From positions 1-64,000 of the forward strand of contig DASTBU010000088.1 in assembly GCA_035711845.1 (NCBI GenBank): a stretch of DNA of 64,000 nt. Direction: 5' to 3'. Origin of the DNA: DASTBU01 sp035711845. GTDB lineage: Bacteria; Acidobacteriota; Vicinamibacteria; Vicinamibacterales; 2-12-FULL-66-21. Below the pieces are notes generated by a model, which worked only from the letters and a program-made list of their open reading frames with translations, ran no database searches and was not told the DNA's origin. Positions 41,443 through 49,598 of this stretch are shown here, one piece after another. Made by a program: the position numbers and the translations under genes. The stretch's first letter is position 1; every line of letters starts with the position of its first letter.

Positions 41443-44397
41443 TCAGCGCATCCCGAGCGACGAGGCCAGCAGGTGCGCGAACGCGATGGCCGACGCCGGC
41501 CGGCGGTCCGGATCCATGCTCAGCGCCGTCCGGATGGCGGTCTCCGTTGCGGCCGACAGGTCTCCCCGGCGCATCGGGGGCACGCCCCGAGAGTGCGCAA
41601 GCACGACCTCACCGAGCGACCCTCGCCCGAAAGGCAGTTCACCCGACAGCATCTCGTAGGCAATCACGCCCAGGCTGAACACATCGACCCGGCCGTCGAG
41701 CCGCGTGCCCCTGAACTGCTCCGGCGCCATGTAGGCGGGTGTGCCGATGATCACTCCGGCCGCCGTCATCAGTGTCGGAGCCTCGGAGGCGTCCACCCCT
41801 TCGCGCGGGGCTTCTTCGACGACCTTGGCGACGCCGAAGTCGAGGACTTTGGCCTCGCCGCTGCCTCCCGTCAGCAGGATGTTCTCCGGCTTCAAGTCCC
41901 GGTGCAGCACGCCTTCGCGGTGTGCGGCATCTATCGCGTCGCACACGGACGAGAGGATCCGGAGCGCCGCTTCCGGCTCCATCCGTCCTTCGCGCTGCAG
42001 CACGCGGCGGAGGTCTTCGCCGCGCACGAGCTCCATCACCAGATACGCGCCGCCATCCGGAAACGTGCCGTAGTCGTAGACCGCTACGATTGATCGGTGC
42101 TGCAGCCGCGCGACGATTTGTGCTTCCCGGCGGAATCGCCGGCGCGCTGCGACATCTCCCAGGAGCTCGGCGCGCACGACCTTGACCGCCACCAGACGGT
42201 CGAGCCGCACGTCGCGCGCCCGGTACACCGCGCCCATCCCTCCACGCCCCAGCATCTGCTCCAGCCGGTACTTGTTGTCCACGGTTCGCGGCACGGATGG
42301 CACCGCCCTCATCGTGGATCCATCGGACGGGCATACCGCGACCGACGACTCCTCGCATCGGCCGCAGCGCGGACACTCCATCATGGGAAGCACACCGGTG
42401 TGCGTGCTCGCGCTGGTGGTGAGGCTGACGCCGCTGCCTTCACCGCGACGGCGGAGCCGGGCAACGTCCAGGCCGAGACCCATCTGGGTTGCGATGCTCG
42501 CGAGCAGCTGCCGATCGTCGAGGGTATAGGCTTCTTCCGATCGCCGCTCGCCAAGGGCGATCACTGCGACGAGCGCGCGGTCCTCTCCCAGCACGGGCAC
42601 CAGCAGGACCGCCCCGGTGGACGCGAGCCAGGACCGCTCGACCGTCGGAAGCCTGCGCGCAGGGGAGCGAGGGTCCTCCAGATACAGCTCGAGCGGCTCG
42701 TCGGACCAGCGCAGCATGGCCACGAGCCCCCCGTCGAGTGGCAGCGGCTGCACGTCACCGTAGAGCGAGGCGACCGGCGAGAGCACGTTGTCTTCGACCC
42801 CGGTGACGAGGATCGCCGCGAGCTGCGGGTGCAGGGCCTCGTCGAGCTCGGTCACCACCAGGCCGGCGAGGTCGGTCGGGTCCGTTTCGAAGCGGACGCG
42901 GCTCGCGAGCGAGAGCAGAATCTTGCGCGCGTCGTACTCTTCGCGAAAGAACCGCTGATCGAGCCACTGCCGCGCCCTCTCCCGGTACCGCCACGCGAGG
43001 ATGGCGGCACCTATCAGCACGAGGAACAGCCCTGAACTGCTGCGGGCGATCTCGGCAATCGTCCGATCGCGGTTGAGGACGAGCGAGACGATCAGCGCGG
43101 CGCCCGGCAGGATGGTCAGGATCGTAAGGGTCCGATTCGCCAGCGCATATTGAAGGCTCCGCCGGAGCACAACCCGCGGGCCAAGCACCCGGGCCACGCC
43201 GACCGCATAGACCAGGCCGAAAGCCGGCAACAGCACCAGCGCCTGGAGCAGGACATACAAGAGAGGATGGTACGGCGGTAGCGCGACACCCGTGAGCCTC
43301 GCGACGACAGGAACGCCGTCCTTGAGCGCATAGGCGAGCACACCCGGCACGGCGGTGTACAGGGCCATCCGAGTCCGACGACGCTCGTTCACGTCGTGAA
43401 TCACCTTGTACCGGTACGTGCCCTCCACGACCGCGAGCACGTTGATTCCCAGCGCGACGGCAAACGAGCCGTAGAACACGCCAGGGTGTGTGGCGTCCCA
43501 CAGCGCTGCGTCCCGGACGCCCTCCACGCCGGCGAGATACAACGCGGTCGTGAGCCCCGGCAGGATCATCGGCGCCGCAGCCAGCAGCGGCACGGCGTGA
43601 AGCCAGGGCCGCCGCGCGAGGAGCGGGGAGCGCGACGGAAAGTAGAAAATAGCCAGGGCGATCACCGGAAAAGCAAAAGGGCTGGCCATCCAGGCGAAGA
43701 CGGTCAGGACCTGTCCTGCGGGGAGGCCTCGCTCGGCGCCCATCAGCGGTCCCCCGCCTGCGACGCCGCTCAACGCGAGCGCGAGGACGCACATGCCGGC
43801 GGTGGTGTCGTGGCTGCGCAGCAGGAACAGGACGATCGCGCCCCCGATGAAGACGATCATCTGGACGACGATGCCCAGGTGCCGCCCCGCCCAGTCCGAC
43901 GACCCGCCGCTCCAGACGGGCTGGCGATCGACCGTCGCGGTGCGGGTCCCGCCTGAAGGCGACCGAATATCCCACTGCACGGGTCCAGCCACGCCCATTG
44001 CGTAAAGGTTGCGCCACGCGATCAGCCGTTCCTCCGCCGTCCTGGTGGCGGAGCCGAAATCTATGGCAATCGATGAATCGGTGGTCCGCACCACCGTGAC
44101 GGCGTCGCCGGGCTGAACGCCACGAGCCGCTGCCGGCGCGCCTGCACCGACCTGGAGCACTTTCAGCGGACCGTTCAGCTCGTAACGGACGTCGGGAGGG
44201 CGTGCGAGCAGGGGGACACGTGCGGATGGGTCGTCGCCGAGGAGCGCGCCCGACCCCGCCGGCCAGAGGAACGGCCGGACGAAACCGATGTGAAGGATTG
44301 CGTAGAGGACGGACAGGAGGAGAACGCCGATGATGCCCCAGGCCGCACGCGGCAGGCGCTCGAGCTTGACGGGGTCGATCGGCGAATGGGCGTCCAT
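41443..44397 (-). CDS. Membrane Ser/Thr kinase with PDZ-like, GAF and zinc-ribbon parts
   Basis: 984 residues from the ATG at 44397, two to three bases after the start point expected from TACAAT at 44407-44412; the frame extends seven codons further. Order: membrane helix near 20; PDZ-like domain (LQVGAGAPAAARGVQPGD); seven or eight membrane helices (about 180-465); GAF (about 500-650); a four-Cys ribbon (CPRCGRCEESSVAVCPSDG); Hanks kinase (about 710-984) with LGRGGMGAVYRA, VAVKVV, LHRDLKPENI, VLDFGVAK and GTPAYMAPE. A membrane receptor kinase; the ligand is unknown. FtsH lies 36 bp upstream, on the same strand. Confidence 0.88.
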   Translation of the reverse strand: MDAHSPIDPVKLERLPRAAWGIIGVLLLSVLYAILHIGFVRPFLWPAGSGALLGDDPSARVPLLARPPDVRYELNGPLKVLQVGAGAPAAARGVQPGDAVTVVRTTDSSIAIDFGSATRTAEERLIAWRNLYAMGVAGPVQWDIRSPSGGTRTATVDRQPVWSGGSSDWAGRHLGIVVQMIVFIGGAIVLFLLRSHDTTAGMCVLALALSGVAGGGPLMGAERGLPAGQVLTVFAWMASPFAFPVIALAIFYFPSRSPLLARRPWLHAVPLLAAAPMILPGLTTALYLAGVEGVRDAALWDATHPGVFYGSFAVALGINVLAVVEGTYRYKVIHDVNERRRTRMALYTAVPGVLAYALKDGVPVVARLTGVALPPYHPLLYVLLQALVLLPAFGLVYAVGVARVLGPRVVLRRSLQYALANRTLTILTILPGAALIVSLVLNRDRTIAEIARSSSGLFLVLIGAAILAWRYRERARQWLDQRFFREEYDARKILLSLASRVRFETDPTDLAGLVVTELDEALHPQLAAILVTGVEDNVLSPVASLYGDVQPLPLDGGLVAMLRWSDEPLELYLEDPRSPARRLPTVERSWLASTGAVLLVPVLGEDRALVAVIALGERRSEEAYTLDDRQLLASIATQMGLGLDVARLRRRGEGSGVSLTTSASTHTGVLPMMECPRCGRCEESSVAVCPSDGSTMRAVPSVPRTVDNKYRLEQMLGRGGMGAVYRARDVRLDRLVAVKVVRAELLGDVAARRRFRREAQIVARLQHRSIVAVYDYGTFPDGGAYLVMELVRGEDLRRVLQREGRMEPEAALRILSSVCDAIDAAHREGVLHRDLKPENILLTGGSGEAKVLDFGVAKVVEEAPREGVDASEAPTLMTAAGVIIGTPAYMAPEQFRGTRLDGRVDVFSLGVIAYEMLSGELPFGRGSLGEVVLAHSRGVPPMRRGDLSAATETAIRTALSMDPDRRPASAIAFAHLLASSLGMR

Positions 44398-44406
44398 CGC
44401 CGACCG

Positions 44407-44412
44407 ATTGTA
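44407..44412 (-). promoter_or_regulatory. TACAAT -10 box near the GAF-kinase start
   Basis: Minus-strand TACAAT, nine bases before the ATG at 44397. There is no ribosome site; transcription would begin within two to three bases of the ATG. Confidence 0.45.
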
Positions 44413-44433
44413 GTCCAACGATCTGCCCGGCGG

Positions 44434-46233
44434 TCAGTTCGTGGAGGCGCTGGCCATTTCCAGGATCCGCTTGATGTCCTCGGCCTCGAGCGACTCCTCC
44501 TGGAGGAGCTCCTCGGCCAGGAGACGTACGGATTCACGGTTCGCCTCGATGAGCGACCGCGCCCGCTCGTATCCGCGCAGGATCACCTTGCGGATTTCTT
44601 CGTCCACCCGCCGCGCGGTATCTTCGCTGAGGATGTGCGTGCGATCGGCTTCGAACGCGTTTCCGGGCTTTCGGTACGCCAGCGGACCGAGCTCCGACAT
44701 GCCCCACTCGCACACCATGTGCTGCGCGATGTCGGTGGCACGCTCGATGTCGTTGGAGGCGCCGCTCGTCATGTGCCGCATGAAGAGCTCCTCGGAGACA
44801 CGGCCACCCATCAGCACGGCGATCTGCGTTTCCAGATAATCCTTGGTATACGTATGACGGTCGGCCTCGGGCAGCTGCATCGTCACGCCCATTGCGCGGC
44901 CGCGCGGAACGATGGTGACCTTGTGCAGCGGATCGGCGTGCGGGAGGAGCGCCGCCACGACTGCGTGGCCCGCTTCGTGGTACGCGCAGTTGACGCGGTC
45001 GAGCTCGCTGAGGGCAATCGAACGGCGTTCGACTCCCATCAGGACCTTGTCCCTTGCCTCCTGCAGATCCGCATTCGACACGGTGTTGCGGCCGGCCCGC
45101 GCCGCGAACAGCGCCGCTTCGTTGACGAGGTTGGCCAGATCCGCCCCGGAGAATCCGGGCGTGCCGCGCGCGATCGATCGCAGGTCGGCGCCGGCATCGA
45201 CCTGTACTTTCCGGGTATGCACCCGCAGGATGGCTTCACGCCCTTTCAGATCGGGGTTGCCGACGGTAACCTGGCGATCGAAGCGGCCCGGCCGCAGGAG
45301 CGCGGGGTCCAGGATGTCCTGCCGGTTGGTGGCGGCAATGACGACAATCCCCTTGTGGGTCTCGAACCCGTCCATCTCGACGAGCAGTTGGTTGAGCGTC
45401 TGCTCCCGCTCCTCGTGGCTGAGGGAGTTGCCACCGCGGCTGCGGCCGACGGCGTCGAGCTCGTCGATGAAGACGATGCAGGAGGCGTGGCGCCTGGCCT
45501 CGCGGAAGAGGCGCCGGACGCGCGCCGCACCGACCCCGGCATACATCTCGACGAAGTCGGATCCGCTGGCGAACAGGAACGGAACACCCGCTTCGCCCGC
45601 AATCGATCGCGCCAGCAAGGTCTTGCCGGTTCCGGGTGGGCCGACGAGCAGCACTCCTCGCGGGATGCGCCCGCCGATGGCCGCGAACCGCTGCGGCTCG
45701 CCCAGGAAGTCCACGATTTCCTTGACCTCGTCCTTGGCTTCGTCCACCCCCGCGACGTCCTGGAAGGTGATCACGTTTTCGCCCCGCTCGGCCACACGCG
45801 AGCGGCCGGACATGGACGGAATCCGGCCGGCTGTCGTGCGATAGACCGTGAAGCCCAGCAGGGCCAGGAAGGCCGCCGCGGTCGCCATCGCGCTCCAACT
45901 CAAGGTACCCGGCCTGACGGGCGGCGCAGCGTCCACGCGGATATTGCGCTCGGCAAGGTCCGTGATGAAGTTCGCGTTGGCCGCCAGGAAGTCCGGCGGG
46001 GCAAAAGTCTGGACGATGCGGCCGTCGCTGAGGACCACGTCGATAGCGCGATCGTCGAACGTCACCTGGGTGACGCTGCCGGATTCGACGGCCTCCAGGA
46101 AGTCGGAAAAGGCGATCGGCGCCTCGATGGGGGTCTGCCTCGCGACGTAGATGCCCGCCGTCAGGGCGATCACGACGGCAGTGGCGGCGGCGATGAGGAG
46201 ATTACGCGGTTTCCGAAATCGCGATAGAGCCAC
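44434..46233 (-). CDS. ftsH: ATP-dependent zinc metalloprotease FtsH
   Basis: 599 residues from a GTG at 46233 behind ACGGAAG. The frame is open upstream but lacks family similarity there. Two membrane helices flank a small periplasmic domain (residues 10-30 and 107-125). AAA module: VGPPGTGKTLLARSIAGEAG, then IVFIDELDAVG and NRQDILDPALLRPGRFDR. The protease has CAYHEAGHAVVAALL with the HExxH zinc site. It degrades membrane and regulatory proteins. A minus-strand TATAGT (46329-46334) is a possible -10. Confidence 0.95.
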   Translation of the reverse strand: MALSRFRKPRNLLIAAATAVVIALTAGIYVARQTPIEAPIAFSDFLEAVESGSVTQVTFDDRAIDVVLSDGRIVQTFAPPDFLAANANFITDLAERNIRVDAAPPVRPGTLSWSAMATAAAFLALLGFTVYRTTAGRIPSMSGRSRVAERGENVITFQDVAGVDEAKDEVKEIVDFLGEPQRFAAIGGRIPRGVLLVGPPGTGKTLLARSIAGEAGVPFLFASGSDFVEMYAGVGAARVRRLFREARRHASCIVFIDELDAVGRSRGGNSLSHEEREQTLNQLLVEMDGFETHKGIVVIAATNRQDILDPALLRPGRFDRQVTVGNPDLKGREAILRVHTRKVQVDAGADLRSIARGTPGFSGADLANLVNEAALFAARAGRNTVSNADLQEARDKVLMGVERRSIALSELDRVNCAYHEAGHAVVAALLPHADPLHKVTIVPRGRAMGVTMQLPEADRHTYTKDYLETQIAVLMGGRVSEELFMRHMTSGASNDIERATDIAQHMVCEWGMSELGPLAYRKPGNAFEADRTHILSEDTARRVDEEIRKVILRGYERARSLIEANRESVRLLAEELLQEESLEAEDIKRILEMASASTN

Positions 46234-46412
46234 AGTTCTTCCGTTTCGCGAAGCGCCTGGAAGTCCCGCGGATCGCAAGCGGGGCGCACCGAGACGCGCC
46301 TCGACCCGACCCAAGAATCAGGCGGCAGACTATAAGCTGAAAAAAGGCACTCCGCTGGGGTTGGAATGTGCTCCGATTGTACACCTGTGTGTGCGGCCTG
46401 TAAATCAGCCTT

Positions 46413-47174
46413 GTGATGAATGAGTGCAAAGTAGTGCAGGGACCTCAGCCATTGGAAGCCAGGACCGGGTTCGAGAACCGTCTTGCCGCGTGGCTCGTCC
46501 ATTTCTATACAGCAAGTGGCGTCCTCGCGGCGTTCTTCGGGACCCTGGCGGTCGTGAACTACCGCTACCGCGACGCGTTCCTGTGGATGGCGTTTGCAAC
46601 GTTCGTGGATGCCACCGACGGTGTCTTTGCCCGGTTGGCGCAGGTCAAGCGGGTTCTACCGGGCTTCGACGGCGCCCGGCTCGACGACATTGTCGACTAT
46701 CTGACGTTCGTCTTCCTGCCGGTGCTGCTGCTCCAGCACTCGGGAGCGTTGCCGGCCGGGTGGGGCCTGGCCGTGGCCTCGATCGTGCTCCTCAGCAGCG
46801 CATATGGCTTTGCTTCGACGGATGCGAAAACGGACGACGATTTTTTCACCGGCTTCCCATCCTATTGGAACATCGTTGCCCTGTACCTCCATGCGGCGGC
46901 CCTGCCACCGATTGCCAACGCGGGAATCCTGCTCGTGTTGAGCGCGTTCGTGTTCGTCCGGATTGGATACGTATACCCGTCGAGGACGCCGACGCTGCGG
47001 CGAGTCACGATCCTCTTCGGTAGCCTCTGGGGCGCTTCGGTCATTGCCCTGATCGTCGCGCTGCCAGACGTGCCCCGTGCACTCTTGCTCGGCTCGCTGG
47101 CGTTTCCGGTCTACTACACCGTGCTGTCCTGGATCCTTCATGCGCGGCGTCCGCGGGATGTAGTTCGAACGTGA
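46413..47174 (+). CDS. pcs: Phosphatidylcholine synthase (CDP-alcohol phosphatidyltransferase)
   Basis: 253 residues with seven or eight membrane helices. The CDP-OH-P motif reads DATDGVFARL, then VLPGFDGARLDDIVDY, with the wider spacing (DG..AR, about 12 residues, G...D...D) that marks Pcs rather than Pgs/Pss enzymes. The reaction joins choline to CDP-diacylglycerol in the inner membrane, giving phosphatidylcholine in one step. The start is one of two Met codons (ATG 46413 or the next). The TGA overlaps the PBP1A GTG by 4 bp. Confidence 0.82.
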   Translation: MMNECKVVQGPQPLEARTGFENRLAAWLVHFYTASGVLAAFFGTLAVVNYRYRDAFLWMAFATFVDATDGVFARLAQVKRVLPGFDGARLDDIVDYLTFVFLPVLLLQHSGALPAGWGLAVASIVLLSSAYGFASTDAKTDDDFFTGFPSYWNIVALYLHAAALPPIANAGILLVLSAFVFVRIGYVYPSRTPTLRRVTILFGSLWGASVIALIVALPDVPRALLLGSLAFPVYYTVLSWILHARRPRDVVRT

Positions 47175-49180
47175 TCACCTGGAACCGCACCTTCCGCGAT
47201 CGCATTGCCGCCCTTCTCTTCGTCGCCCTCATCGTCGTGACGGCGCTGAGCCTGACGTGGCTGTTGCGGCAGGGCTATGCCGTGTACAGGCTGAGGCGAG
47301 GCGTGGGGGATACCTGGTTTCTGGCGGCCGACGGCCAGCGGTGGTTCCGGCTCGACGAAAACCGCCGCGACGTGCCGCTGGATGACATTCCCGAGAACCT
47401 GCAGCATGCGTTCATCGCGGTCGAGGATCACCGCTTCTTCAAGCATCCCGGCATCGATTCGATCGCGCTCGCGCGCGCGATCGTCAGCAACGTTCGCGAG
47501 CCGGGCACCGTTCAGGGTGGCAGCACGCTGACCCAGCAACTCGCCCGCACGCTGTTCCTCTCGAACAAGAAAACCTACGGCCGCAAGATCCGCGAAGCCG
47601 TCCTGGCCCTGATGATCGATTCACAGCTGAGCAAAGAGCAGGTGCTCGAGCTGTATCTCAACCGGATCTATCTCAGCGCCGGCGTCTACGGCGTGGAGAC
47701 GATGTCGCGGAGCCTGTTCGGACGGCCGGCGAGCCGCCTGAATCTCGCGGAGTGTGCGCTGATTGCGGGGCTCGCGCGTGCGCCATCGGCGCTCTCGCCG
47801 TGGTCCAACCTCGAGGGGGCCATCGCGCGCAGCCACGTGGTGCTCGGGCGGATGCGCGAGGAAGGCTTCATCACGGAGTCCGAGGAGCGCGAGGCCCGGC
47901 GGACGAGCATCCGCGTCAGGCCCTATCCCGGCGCGACGGATCCGCGCGCGGGCTATGCGAAGGAGTATCTCCGGCAACAGTTCAGGGATCGGTTCGGCGG
48001 CGATCATCCGCCCGACTGGCAGGTGACCACCACGTTCGTCCCGGAGCTGCAGGCACTTGCCGAGCGTGCGGTTACCGACGGGCTGCGACGATTCGGCAAA
48101 CCCGAGCTGCAGGCGGCGCTCGTCGCGATGGATCCGGCGACCGGCGATGTGCTCGCGCTCGTCGGGGGCCGGGATTTCCGCACATCGCAGTTCAATCGCG
48201 CGACGCGCAGCCGGCGGCAGCCCGGCTCGGCCTTCAAGCCGCTAGTTTTTGCGGCGGCGCTCGAAGACGGGTTCACGCCCGTGTCGGTGCTGCGGGGGCT
48301 CGAGAACATCCAGCCCCAGGGCCCCGACGAGTGGGCGCCGCGGAACGCGAGCGGCGACGTTCCCGACGCGCTGACGCTTCGCGCCGCCCTGCTCGAGTCC
48401 AACAATCGAGCCGCCACCGCACTCCAGCAGCGCGTGGGATCGCGGGCGGTCCTGCGTCTCGCGAGCGACGTCGGGCTCGGGAACATGCCAGATGTGCCAT
48501 CGCTCGCACTCGGGACCGGACTCGTGTCGCCGCTGGAGCTCACGACAGCGTTCGCGGTGTTTCCCAATGGCGGGCTTGCCGTGCGACCGCGCGGGATCGC
48601 CCGGGTCGTGGATGCGGACGGCGCCGTCGCCTTCGATCAGCACGTGCATACCGAGCGGGTCATTTCGCCTGAGACGGCCTATCAGATGGTCGCCATGCTG
48701 TCGGACGTCCTCGACCGGGGCACCGGTGCGGCGGCGAGACGTTGGGGCGTGCAGTTCCCGGCGGGCGGGAAGACTGGAACCACCGACGACTTCAAGGACG
48801 CGTGGTTCGTCGGCTTCTCATCGTCGAGTGTGGTGGGCGTCTGGGTCGGCTTCGATCGGCCGACGACGATCGGCCGCGAAGCCTACGGGTCACGGTATGC
48901 GCTGCCGATCTGGAGCGATTTCATGCGCCGGGCATCCCGCGTCCGTCGTCGGGGGGCGTTCGCCGTGCCCGAGGGCCTGCGCGAAGAGCCGCTGTGCCGG
49001 ATCTCCTACCTGCGTCCGGTCGAAGGGTGCCCGGAGTATACCGAGTATTTCAAGCCGGGCGACCCCGTCCCTGGTCAGCTCTGCGACGTCCACAGGGGAA
49101 CAGTCAAACAGCGCGTCCGCCGCGCCGTGGACAGCCTCATCTCCATTTTGGGTCGTCGTCTGCGGGAACTGGTTCGGTAG
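47171..49180 (+). CDS. Class A penicillin-binding protein (PBP1A-like)
   Basis: 669 residues from a GTG overlapping the pcs stop. One N-terminal membrane helix (ALLFVALIVVTALSLTWLL). GT51 glycosyltransferase: AFIAVEDHRFFKHPGIDS with the catalytic Glu, GGSTLTQQLARTLFLS and the RKIREAVLALMID block. Transpeptidase: SXXK in RQPGSAFKPLVF, SNN-type ESNNRAATAL and GGKTGTTDDFKDAW. The C-terminal tail has three or four Cys residues (PLCRISYLRP, VEGCPEY, GQLCDVH), unusual in a periplasmic enzyme. It polymerises and cross-links peptidoglycan. It is co-transcribed with pcs. Confidence 0.94.
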   Translation: MITWNRTFRDRIAALLFVALIVVTALSLTWLLRQGYAVYRLRRGVGDTWFLAADGQRWFRLDENRRDVPLDDIPENLQHAFIAVEDHRFFKHPGIDSIALARAIVSNVREPGTVQGGSTLTQQLARTLFLSNKKTYGRKIREAVLALMIDSQLSKEQVLELYLNRIYLSAGVYGVETMSRSLFGRPASRLNLAECALIAGLARAPSALSPWSNLEGAIARSHVVLGRMREEGFITESEEREARRTSIRVRPYPGATDPRAGYAKEYLRQQFRDRFGGDHPPDWQVTTTFVPELQALAERAVTDGLRRFGKPELQAALVAMDPATGDVLALVGGRDFRTSQFNRATRSRRQPGSAFKPLVFAAALEDGFTPVSVLRGLENIQPQGPDEWAPRNASGDVPDALTLRAALLESNNRAATALQQRVGSRAVLRLASDVGLGNMPDVPSLALGTGLVSPLELTTAFAVFPNGGLAVRPRGIARVVDADGAVAFDQHVHTERVISPETAYQMVAMLSDVLDRGTGAAARRWGVQFPAGGKTGTTDDFKDAWFVGFSSSSVVGVWVGFDRPTTIGREAYGSRYALPIWSDFMRRASRVRRRGAFAVPEGLREEPLCRISYLRPVEGCPEYTEYFKPGDPVPGQLCDVHRGTVKQRVRRAVDSLISILGRRLRELVR

Positions 49181-49243
49181 GGGGACAGTCCCCTTAGGGG
49201 GACAGTCCCCTTAACGGGACAGGCACCTTAAGGTGCCTGTCCC
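49181..49243. repeat. GGGGACAG-type repeat with a perfect 28-bp palindrome
   Basis: Two direct 17-bp units of GGGGGACAGTCCCCTTA lie at 49180-49213. They are followed by GGGACAGGCACCTT (49216-49229) meeting its exact inverse AAGGTGCCTGTCCC (49230-49243). It begins at the PBP1A stop codon. Same family as 18204-18290. Confidence 0.85.
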
Positions 49244-49320
49244 CCCTGTGCAGAAACTGCCAACCTCCTGATGAGGTTTTGGCGGCCCGGAAGATGCTCT
49301 GGCTCGGCTGGGAGGCTGAC

Positions 49321-49533
49321 ATGAGAATGGCAGGCATCATCCTCATCATCCTGGGCGTCGTGGCGCTCGCCTACGGCGGGATCAGCTACACCCGGAAGGA
49401 AAAAGTCCTCGACATCGGGCCGATCGAGGCCACGACCGAGACGCGGGAGACGATTCCGCTTCCGCCGCTTCTCGGCGGTCTGGCCCTGGCGGGCGGCGTG
49501 GTGCTGCTCATTGCGGGATCCCGCAGACGCTAA
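49321..49533 (+). CDS. DUF3185-like small membrane protein
   Basis: 70 residues from the ATG at 49321, with GGGAGG just upstream. Two membrane helices (GIILIILGVVALAYGGISY and LLGGLALAGGVVLLIAG) flank a short loop (TRKEKVLDIGPIEATTETRE). This is the DUF3185 pattern, of unknown function, widespread in Gram-negative bacteria. Confidence 0.75.
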   Translation: MRMAGIILIILGVVALAYGGISYTRKEKVLDIGPIEATTETRETIPLPPLLGGLALAGGVVLLIAGSRRR

Positions 49534-49586
49534 CGGCGCGGCTCGCGGCACGAAACGGGCCCGTTACGCCCGGCCCCTGCGCATGG

Positions 49587-49592
49587 TTAAAT
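49587..49592 (+). promoter_or_regulatory. TTAAAT -10 box 6 nt before a start codon
   Basis: TTAAAT, six bases, then the GTG at 49599; no ribosome site. Predicted leaderless. Confidence 0.4.
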
Positions 49593-49598
49593 GGGTCC

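Noticed and set aside
44290..46227. 645-residue plus-strand frame opposite ftsH
   Set aside because: Antisense shadow; FtsH on the other strand has all AAA and HExxH motifs.
49216..49243. Attachment or replication site
   Set aside because: The 28-bp palindrome shares its words with the repeat at 18204 and has no integrase or DnaA boxes nearby, so a dispersed repeat is simpler.
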